Source of the DNA: Paenibacillus dendritiformis
GTDB taxonomy: Bacteria; Bacillota; Bacilli; Paenibacillales; Paenibacillaceae
NCBI RefSeq assembly: GCF_015845845.1
Contig: NZ_LDIG01000121.1
Location: 1-64,000 of the forward strand
DNA length: 64,000 nt
Direction: 5' to 3'
The notes under the pieces are model-generated. The model had not been told where the DNA came from. It made no database searches and saw only the letters and a list, made by a program, of their open reading frames with translations. Below are positions 58,170 to 64,000 of this stretch, piece by piece (within the stretch, counting starts at the first letter, position 1; every line of letters starts with the position of its first letter). Both the position numbers and the translations under genes were made by a program.

Positions 58170-58490
58170 AAGCATTCTCCCCATCGGTCAGGGAAGTTGG
58201 AAGAGTGTTGGCTGCCTTATAGTCAATCTCCCCGTCGGTCAGGAAGCCGGAAGATCTGACCTGCCTTATTGCTAAGCTCCCCGTGGTCAGGAAGCTGGGA
58301 TGAGCTTGGCCTGTCTTATGGCCATTCTCCCTATCGGTCAGGAAGTTGGAAGAGTTCTGTCTGCCTTACAGCCATTCTCCCCGTCAGTCAGGGAAGGTGG
58401 AAGAATTCGGTCTGCCTTATAACCAGTCTCCCTGCCGGTCAGGAGTTGGATGATGTGGTTGCCTTATAATCAATCTCCCCATGAATCAGG
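58170..58490 (+). repeat. Tandem array of a ~50-bp repeat, about 6 copies
   Basis: Units start near 58176, 58227, 58276, 58326, 58376, 58427 and 58474. Each contains TCTCCCCRTCGGTCAGG, then AAGTTGGAAGAG, then CTGCCTTA. Copies differ at several positions, so the array is not recent. The uneven unit length (47-51) argues against coding. No gene is seen between 58078 and 59174. Confidence 0.85.
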
Positions 58491-58588
58491 AACAGTGCAC
58501 GGCCATACTAGATAATTGGAACAAGGAGTTACGAGTAGGAGTGTTAAAGCATGAAAACAAAACACATTTTATAAATTTTGGATGATAG

Positions 58589-58900
58589 AAAGATCCGAAA
58601 AGTGACGCTCTGACTGGATGGGATACTGGAGCAAAGAGCTGAAAGGAGAGGGTGGTCCCTGAGGCGAAGGGAGAGTGGTGTAAAGAGCCAGAAGATGGGG
58701 CAGCTCCCTGACTGGATGGGATAGTGGCGGAAAGAGCTGTATGGAGAGGGTGGTCCTGACGCGAAGGGAGAGTGGTGTAAAGAACCGGAAAGTGAGGCCG
58801 CTCTGACCGGATGGGTTATTGGCGGAAAGATCCAAAAAAGAGAGGCTCACCAAGACGCAATGGGGAAAGTGGTGCAATCGGCGGAAGGGGTGGAGGATGG
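58589..58900 (+). repeat. Second tandem array of a 48-49 bp repeat, in opposite orientation to the first
   Basis: Units start near 58611, 58660, 58709, 58757, 58804 and 58852. Two subtypes alternate (TGACTGGATGGG and TGAGGCGAAGGG), giving a ~97-bp higher-order unit. Read on the minus strand, TTACACCACTCTCCCTTCGC and the following GTCAGG resemble the TTACAGCCATTCTCCCCGTC and following GTCAGG of the first array, so the two form a diverged inverted pair. Confidence 0.8.
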
Positions 58901-59010
58901 TCTGCTTGCAACCTGAGATGTAAAGCACGGGGGGGCGGCGGTATATTCCTTAGAACGGATTCTTCCCTCAGGGAAGGGGATAGTCCAATGTGAACAGCAC
59001 GTGTGCATTC

Positions 59011-59116
59011 ACGGACGATGCATAGTCCAACGAGGCTAGCATGATTCACCGATGGGGCCTCGTTCAATGGGCGGGCCGCGTCTACGTTTGCGGACGATGG
59101 CCCAGTCCAATGAGGA
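59011..59116 (+). repeat. Short direct repeats after the arrays
   Basis: CGGACGATG followed by AGTCCAAYGAGG occurs at about 59011 and again at about 59091, with a further AGTCCAATG at 58982. Possibly decayed members of another repeat family. Confidence 0.5.
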
Positions 59117-59174
59117 CGGAGGCTGGTCCATTGGCGGACCGCAGGCGCTCCGTCCGATCGGGGCCGAACGGATG

Positions 59175-60179
59175 TCAGTTGCTCGGCCGGGGTTCCGTGG
59201 CGTCGGGGTTGGGGCCGATATGGTCGGCAATCAGTCGGCCATGGTAGCGGCCGGTCTCGATGAAGACTTCGTTCGCGTTGCGGCCCGATGCGATAACGCC
59301 CGCGACGAACAGGCCAGGGACGTTCGTCTCCATCGTCTCCGGATCGTAGACGGGCTTGTCCTGATCGTCCTGCATGCGGACGCCGCTCGATTCCAGCAGC
59401 TTGCGATCGGGGCGGAAGCCGGTCAGGGCGAGCACGAAGTCAGTGCTCAGTTCTTCTGCCGAGCCGTCCCCGCGCTCAATGCGAACCCGATCTTGGGCAA
59501 TATGGACGACGCGAGAGTCGTAGCGAATATGGATTCGTTCCTTGGCGAGCTTGCTCTCCAGAATCGGGCGGACCCATGGCTTGATATTACCGGAGATCTC
59601 TGTACCGCGGTACACGATGGTTACCTCGGCGCCCACCCGCTCGCATTCAAGCGCGGCATCGACGGCGGAATTGCTGCCGCCGATGATGACTACCTTCATG
59701 CCAGCGTACGGATGCGCCTCCTGGAAATAATGGGTGACATGCGGAAGATCCTCGCCTGGAATGCCCAGGAGGTTCGGATAATCGAAATAACCGGTCGCAA
59801 TGACGACATGCCGGCTCCGGTAGGTGAGTGCTTCTCCGCTGCGGGTCTCCGTATGCAGCGTGAAGATGCCGTCCTCCTCCTTGGCGATATCCTTGACCTC
59901 TTCATAGGAGCGGATGCGGAGCCCATACTGCTCCGACACCCGGCGGTAATAGACGAGCGCTTCGTGACGGTACGGCTTCTCGTTCGGGGTCGCGAACGGG
60001 ATGCCGCCGATCTCCAGCAGTTCCGGCGTGCTGAAGAACTGGAGATGGGTCGGGTAACGGTAGATGGAATGAACGATGCACTGTTTCTCGATAATGAGCG
60101 GATCCCAACCGCTGCGCTGCAATTCAATCGCGGCCGACAGCCCGCAAGGACCGGCGCCTATAATAATCACTTGTTCCAA
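59175..60179 (-). CDS. ypdA: YpdA-type bacillithiol-disulfide reductase
   Basis: About 334 residues. FAD-binding GAGPCGLSAAIELQ at the N-terminus, NADPH-binding IGGSNSAVDAALE near residue 170, YFDYPNLLGIPGEDLPHV and the C-terminal GLFVAGVIASGRNANEVFIE. The CxxC redox pair of thioredoxin reductases is absent, with a cysteine in the first motif (GPCG), as in YpdA. It reduces oxidised bacillithiol. The start is a TTG at 60179 with GGAGG 9 bases upstream; the longer frame lacks this. Confidence 0.9.
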   Translation of the reverse strand: MEQVIIIGAGPCGLSAAIELQRSGWDPLIIEKQCIVHSIYRYPTHLQFFSTPELLEIGGIPFATPNEKPYRHEALVYYRRVSEQYGLRIRSYEEVKDIAKEEDGIFTLHTETRSGEALTYRSRHVVIATGYFDYPNLLGIPGEDLPHVTHYFQEAHPYAGMKVVIIGGSNSAVDAALECERVGAEVTIVYRGTEISGNIKPWVRPILESKLAKERIHIRYDSRVVHIAQDRVRIERGDGSAEELSTDFVLALTGFRPDRKLLESSGVRMQDDQDKPVYDPETMETNVPGLFVAGVIASGRNANEVFIETGRYHGRLIADHIGPNPDATEPRPSN

Positions 60180-60372
60180 ATCGGTTCGCCTCCGTGTTAC
60201 ATGCTGTACTATGATGTTATCCGATATGAAGCCGTTCCTCAAGTGAACGGGCAGCGGCCGTTACAGAATTTTAAAGAGAAGAATAAGGGGAAACGCTCCA
60301 GTTCAGCCGCCGCATATGGTATAGTGGGGTCACTGACCGTTTACTTTATGACGACAAATGGAGGGACTTGCT

Positions 60373-61074
60373 GTGAGTATGGACACATTGCGCGCAGACC
60401 GACTGCCGCGGCCGGAAGCGATGATCTTCGATATGGACGGGACGCTGTTCCGCACCGAATCGCTGTTGATAACGGCATACCATCGCGTATTCGATACATT
60501 GCGGAGCGAGAAACTGCACGAGGGGCCGACGCCGCCGGAAGATCTGATGCTCGGGTCGCTTGGCATGCTGCTGGCGGACATCTGGAAGCGGGTTATGCCG
60601 GAAGGCAGCCCGGAGGCCCACCGCCGCGCGGACGAGCTTCTGCTGCAATACGAGCTGTCCGGCTTGAACGAAGGCATTGCGGAGCTGTATCCGCAGGTGA
60701 AGGAGACCCTGGCCGAGCTGCAGCGCGAGGGCGTGAAGCTGTTCGTTGCAAGCAACGGACTGGAGGAATATATACAGGCGATCGTGAAGACCTTCGGCAT
60801 GGACGAGTTGTTCACCGGCTTGTACAGCGCGGGGGGAAGAGGCACCGCGACCAAGGTGGAGCTGGTCCGCCTTCTGAAGTCGGAGCATGGCATTGATTCG
60901 GCCTGGATGGTCGGCGATCGCTCCTCTGACGTGGAAGCGGGGAAGGAGAACGGGCTGGCCGTCATCGGCTGTCGATATGCCGGCTTTGGTCAGGAGCAGG
61001 AGCTCGAGGGTTCAGATGTCATCATCCGCCAATTCGACGAGCTGTTGGACTTATACCGATCGACAGCCTCTTAA
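60373..61074 (+). CDS. HAD-superfamily phosphatase (phosphoglycolate-phosphatase-like)
   Basis: About 233 residues. Motif I IFDMDGTLF, motif II FVASNG, a motif III lysine in ATKVEL, and motif IV MVGDRSSDVEAGKENG. A helical cap lies between motifs I and II (class C1). The GTG at 60373 has GGAGGG 7 bases upstream; the ATG at 60379 is an alternative. The substrate is unknown. Confidence 0.88.
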   Translation: MSMDTLRADRLPRPEAMIFDMDGTLFRTESLLITAYHRVFDTLRSEKLHEGPTPPEDLMLGSLGMLLADIWKRVMPEGSPEAHRRADELLLQYELSGLNEGIAELYPQVKETLAELQREGVKLFVASNGLEEYIQAIVKTFGMDELFTGLYSAGGRGTATKVELVRLLKSEHGIDSAWMVGDRSSDVEAGKENGLAVIGCRYAGFGQEQELEGSDVIIRQFDELLDLYRSTAS

Positions 61075-61077
61075 CCG

Positions 61078-61111
61078 CGACAGGCGCAGACTCGGAGAGC
61101 TGCGCCTGTCG
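61078..61111. terminator. Terminator between convergent HAD and YheC/YheD genes
   Basis: A perfect 12-bp stem CGACAGGCGCAG / CTGCGCCTGTCG with a 10-base loop, four bases after the HAD gene stop. Confidence 0.75.
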
Positions 61112-61132
61112 TATGTGATGGACGCCCCTGAT

Positions 61133-62302
61133 TCAAGCGTCCTTTTTCTCTTCCGTCTTGCTCTCTTCTGGCGGCTGCGCCGCGGAATCCGGCAGCTTGA
61201 TGCCCGCCTTTTTGCGATACAGCCAGGATGCATATTCCAGCGGGCGCACGATTGATTTGCGGTATGTCTCCTTGTCGCCGATGCGGTGGAACACTTCGCG
61301 CGCCGGCTTCGGATTGACCTCCAGCAGCCAAATGCGCCCTTTCTGGTCGATCGCGAGATCGAGCGCCAGCTCGCACAGGGCATCATATCGCTTCTCGAGG
61401 AAGGCGGCTACCTCAAGGCTTAGGGCTTCGGCTTCCTTGCGGATGTGCTGGATGCGGGTCTTGTCGCCTATCCACTGCGACAACAGATCCTCCATCTGCA
61501 CTGCCTGGCCTCCCCCGTGGAGATTCGAGGTGATGCTGTTGACCGGCCCGACGCGGCCGGCGCAGCCGGTAACCGACCAGACGCCGGATCCGTTCTTCTG
61601 AACGAGCATCCGGTAATCATGAACGCGGCCGCTTGGCAGCTTGAGCGCGATGCCCTGCTGAATGAGATAGCGGTCGTTCGCTTTCCAGGAGCTTAGCCGA
61701 CCGGCTAGTTGGGAGTAGGTCATTTTCTGCGGCCGGATGACCTGCCGCTGATGATCTCTTCCTTCGACATAGACCACGCCGTCCGAGGAGCGGAGGCGCT
61801 GAATGCGAAGAATGCCGCGCCCTCCCGTGCCGTTAATCGGCTTCAGGTAGAGCAGCGGCCGCTCCTTCAGCATGCGCTGCACATCCTGAATTCCCGAATA
61901 CAGTCTTGTGTCGGGAAGATACTTCTTAAGGGATGGGACTGTGGAGAGCACCTGGTAGATCGTCCATTTATTGCGGAGCGGACGGTTCAGATAAAGCAGC
62001 TTCGGGTATTTGCTGCGGAACCGTTTCAACTGCTCGAATCGGTAGCTTTTCTGAATGCGGCACCGATCGAAGATCATGGTCGGGAAGCGGGTCCATTTGC
62101 GAGTCCAGCGCTTGCTCTCCGGGTGGTACCACATGCCGTTAATGCGCTTGTGCTGCTCATCGACATCCTGCGGGGTGAACACGAAGACGGTCAACCCCAG
62201 CTTTTTCCCGGCCACAATCATCTTCTGATAGATATGCCGTTCTTCCAATTGCTTTTGCTCATTCAAATAAAGCGTCAAAATGCCAAGAACGGGTTCATCC
62301 AA
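61133..62302 (-). CDS. YheC/YheD-family spore coat-associated ATP-grasp protein (copy 1)
   Basis: 389 residues. The LGILTLYL N-terminus, RNKWTIYQVLS, the central YLKPINGTGGRGILRIQR nucleotide loop, the Gln/Gly-rich LIQQGIAL, and the C-terminal GRIWLLEVNPKPARE metal site are all family features. Members are endospore coat-associated in Bacillus with an ATP-grasp fold; the ligated product is unknown. The start is a TTG with GAAGGTG upstream. Distal gene of a minus-strand cluster of three paralogues. The C-terminal tail is Lys/Glu-rich. Confidence 0.88.
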   Translation of the reverse strand: MDEPVLGILTLYLNEQKQLEERHIYQKMIVAGKKLGLTVFVFTPQDVDEQHKRINGMWYHPESKRWTRKWTRFPTMIFDRCRIQKSYRFEQLKRFRSKYPKLLYLNRPLRNKWTIYQVLSTVPSLKKYLPDTRLYSGIQDVQRMLKERPLLYLKPINGTGGRGILRIQRLRSSDGVVYVEGRDHQRQVIRPQKMTYSQLAGRLSSWKANDRYLIQQGIALKLPSGRVHDYRMLVQKNGSGVWSVTGCAGRVGPVNSITSNLHGGGQAVQMEDLLSQWIGDKTRIQHIRKEAEALSLEVAAFLEKRYDALCELALDLAIDQKGRIWLLEVNPKPAREVFHRIGDKETYRKSIVRPLEYASWLYRKKAGIKLPDSAAQPPEESKTEEKKDA

Positions 62303-62323
62303 GCGTCTTCACCTTCTTTGACG

Positions 62324-63433
62324 TTATCCGCTGGTTCGGGATAAATAAGCCGAATACTGGAAAATACGTTCCAGCGAGCGTCTCCGGATATGGGGCTCAT
62401 CGAATTTCATCGGCTTCGCATTGGCTTCGAAGAACCAGATGCTGCCGTTCGTATCCACGCCCAAATCCATCGACATCTCGCCTAGCATATGCCCGGAGCC
62501 GCGTTCGATCTGCCGGGCGATGATGATGGCCGCGTTTTTGGTGCGGGCCATCGTTCTCCTCGCTTGTTCGACGCCGAAATTCGCGCTCAACAGCTTCTCG
62601 GGATCCTCGATGCTTCCCCCGCGGGGAACATGGGTCGTTATGCTCGAAGAGCCGGCGACACGGGCGCCGACACCGGTAATATCCCATTGGCCTTTGCTGT
62701 TCTTCTGCACCAGCACCCGCAAATCAAACGGCCGCCGGTTCACCGTAGCCAGCGTTATCCCTTGTTGAACGATATAATCATGGGTACCGGCCTGCTTGCG
62801 TATCCGGGCCCACAGCTTCGATATCGTGGCGCATTTGAACAGGGCGCTCCGCCTTTTGTCCTGGGTCTTCAACCTGAACTTCATCGCTTTCGTATGGTTG
62901 ACGCGCAGCGTCATAATGCCCATGCCCGCTTTTCCCGTCTCCGGCTTCAGGAACAGATAGGGATGTTTGTTCAGCATTTTGGCCAGGGCGACTGCGGTGC
63001 GCAGCCTGCGCGTGACAGGAATGAAGGGCCGGGTGGCCCTCGATTTTTTCAACCATTCGAACAATTGCCATTTGTTGAAAAAATAAGGATTGTACAGGCG
63101 AATGCTCGGATGGGCCAGAATCTCCTCGATCTTGCGGCGGACGGCAGGCAGATTCTCATCCTCCCGCAGCGGTATGCGGTTGTAGACGATGCGGGGAGGC
63201 GGGAACCATTCCTGCTCCCAAGCCTTCTTATCTTCGTTGTAATCATAGCCCGCGATTCGATTGGCGCCGAGCATCAAATCCCTCGCGGTCACGATATATA
63301 CAGTAAAACCGAGATCCTTGCCCGTCCGCAAAATATCCAGGAAGTTGTCGCGATTGCCGCGGAATTTTTCCTTGGCGTCTTCGATCGTCAGAATGGCGAC
63401 GACCGGCAGCTGATCTTGCTTTGTGCCACTCAC
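62324..63433 (-). CDS. YheC/YheD-family ATP-grasp protein (copy 2)
   Basis: 369 residues with the same motifs: FNKWQLFEWLKK, FLKPETGKAGMGIMTLR, YIVQQGITL and GSIWFFEANAKPMK. It overlaps the upstream paralogue by 4 bases (ATGA), so both are co-translated, and lies 21 bases before copy 1. Diverged from copy 1 throughout, so the duplication is old. Confidence 0.88.
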   Translation of the reverse strand: MSGTKQDQLPVVAILTIEDAKEKFRGNRDNFLDILRTGKDLGFTVYIVTARDLMLGANRIAGYDYNEDKKAWEQEWFPPPRIVYNRIPLREDENLPAVRRKIEEILAHPSIRLYNPYFFNKWQLFEWLKKSRATRPFIPVTRRLRTAVALAKMLNKHPYLFLKPETGKAGMGIMTLRVNHTKAMKFRLKTQDKRRSALFKCATISKLWARIRKQAGTHDYIVQQGITLATVNRRPFDLRVLVQKNSKGQWDITGVGARVAGSSSITTHVPRGGSIEDPEKLLSANFGVEQARRTMARTKNAAIIIARQIERGSGHMLGEMSMDLGVDTNGSIWFFEANAKPMKFDEPHIRRRSLERIFQYSAYLSRTSG

Positions 63434-64000
63434 ATCGGATCCCTCCTGCGGAATTTGCTAAGGAACAGACAGTGATCCAAAATATGTTCAATGGATGCTT
63501 GACCTTCTATGCGCAAGGATGGATGCTTGAATATCGAGCGCCCGGGCTTGGCATTGGCCTCGAACATCCATACATGCTCATCCCGGTCGATGCCGAGGTC
63601 GAAGCCGAGCTCGCCGAGCAAATGAGGATAATTCCGTTCAATGGCCAAGGCCAGATCGATGGCTACCTTTTTCATATTGGCAAGCACTTCGTCGGCTCTG
63701 TCTCCAAACATCCGCTGGAGAGCCTGCTCCGGCGTCATCAACTGGCCGCCATTTTTTACGTGGGTGGTAACGCTGCCTTTTCCCGCTTTCTTGGCGCCGA
63801 TTCCGACAACGGTCCAGTCATTCTCCCCGTTCTTGTGCATATGGAAGCGGAAGTCGATCGGACAGCCATCGATCTCGATAAGCCGAACGCCCTGCTGCAC
63901 GACATAGTTGCGCAGCGAACGGCCGTGCCTTCCTTGCAGCATGCGGATGAGGCTGGAGAAATTCTTGAAGCGGAGCAGCGTGTTTTTGCCGTTGACCGTG
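63430..64000 (-). CDS. YheC/YheD-family ATP-grasp protein (copy 3, 5' end outside window)
   Basis: The frame stays open to the window edge (VNGKNTLLRFKNFSS...), so only the C-terminal ~190 residues are seen: YVVQQGVRLIEIDG, the GAKKAGKGSVTTHVKNGG segment and the C-terminal HVWMFEANAKPGRS metal site. The ATG at 63942 lies inside the domain and is not the true start. First visible gene of the three-paralogue operon. Confidence 0.85.
   Translation of the reverse strand, partial: TVNGKNTLLRFKNFSSLIRMLQGRHGRSLRNYVVQQGVRLIEIDGCPIDFRFHMHKNGENDWTVVGIGAKKAGKGSVTTHVKNGGQLMTPEQALQRMFGDRADEVLANMKKVAIDLALAIERNYPHLLGELGFDLGIDRDEHVWMFEANAKPGRSIFKHPSLRIEGQASIEHILDHCLFLSKFRRRDPM

Noticed and set aside
59052-60896. 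614-codon plus-strand frame
   Set aside because: Antisense of ypdA continuing out of frame through the HAD gene; the real genes have clear FAD/NADPH and HAD motifs.

Overview
The window reads as a chromosome segment of a Gram-positive endospore former of the Paenibacillus type. Evidence: GC-rich genes with strong AAGGAGG-type ribosome binding sites and frequent TTG/GTG starts; a sufCDSUB operon; SpoVR, YhbH, Spo0E-like and three YheC/YheD-type spore proteins; a YpdA-type reductase, which points to bacillithiol; and ROK, IclR and CcpA-style control of sugar loci. No rRNA or tRNA gene was seen.

Layout. 1-3.4 kb is AT-rich accessory DNA: the edge of an ISL3-type insertion sequence abuts the 3' stump of a YcaO-family gene, followed by a three-gene ABC-2 exporter. 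4.1-19.7 kb is one large co-oriented accessory locus: a secreted beta-propeller protein, a ROK repressor with a palindromic operator, a Fe3+/polyamine-type ABC importer, two PIG-L (LmbE) deacetylases (one large and secreted), a creatininase-family hydrolase, an argininosuccinate-lyase-like enzyme and a BadF/N-acetylglucosamine-kinase-like protein. It looks like a system for taking up and dismantling an aminosugar conjugate whose identity is not evident. 20.2-22.5 kb is a CRISPR array with a type I-C-like repeat (34 repeats plus one degenerate) and no cas genes beside it. Just past the array lie an XRE-TPR peptide receptor with a 36-residue exported peptide gene (an RRNPP quorum-sensing pair), a Spo0E-like phosphatase, a detached fragment of the CRISPR repeat, and an Rpn-family nuclease that carries a plausible internal antitoxin start.

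26.5-33 kb (mostly minus strand) holds spoVR-yhbH, a sulfatase with an IclR regulator, and a decayed sugar locus (a DUF4091-type pseudogene and a solute-binding-protein stump). 33.4-39.1 kb holds ywdK, a GGDEF-EAL protein, an unknown protein divergent from yunC, a frameshifted methylthioribose kinase gene and a dps gene with a PerR-like box. 39.6-44.9 kb is sufCDSUB behind a Fur-like box. 45.2-46.9 kb is an IS110-family element with structured flanks. It is followed by two DUF4183 genes, a polysaccharide deacetylase, two HD-GYP proteins (one with an altered HD motif), yunD, uppP, an MMPL transporter and yfkAB. 58.1-59.1 kb is a gene-free stretch with two arrays of ~50-bp tandem repeats that resemble each other in opposite orientation. 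The end carries ypdA, a HAD phosphatase and three tandem YheC/YheD paralogues, the last one cut by the window edge.

The most interesting candidates are the RRNPP receptor-peptide pair lodged between the CRISPR array and a stray CRISPR repeat fragment, the Rpn gene with an internal Shine-Dalgarno and ATG, and the ROK/PIG-L/lyase/kinase locus of unknown substrate.
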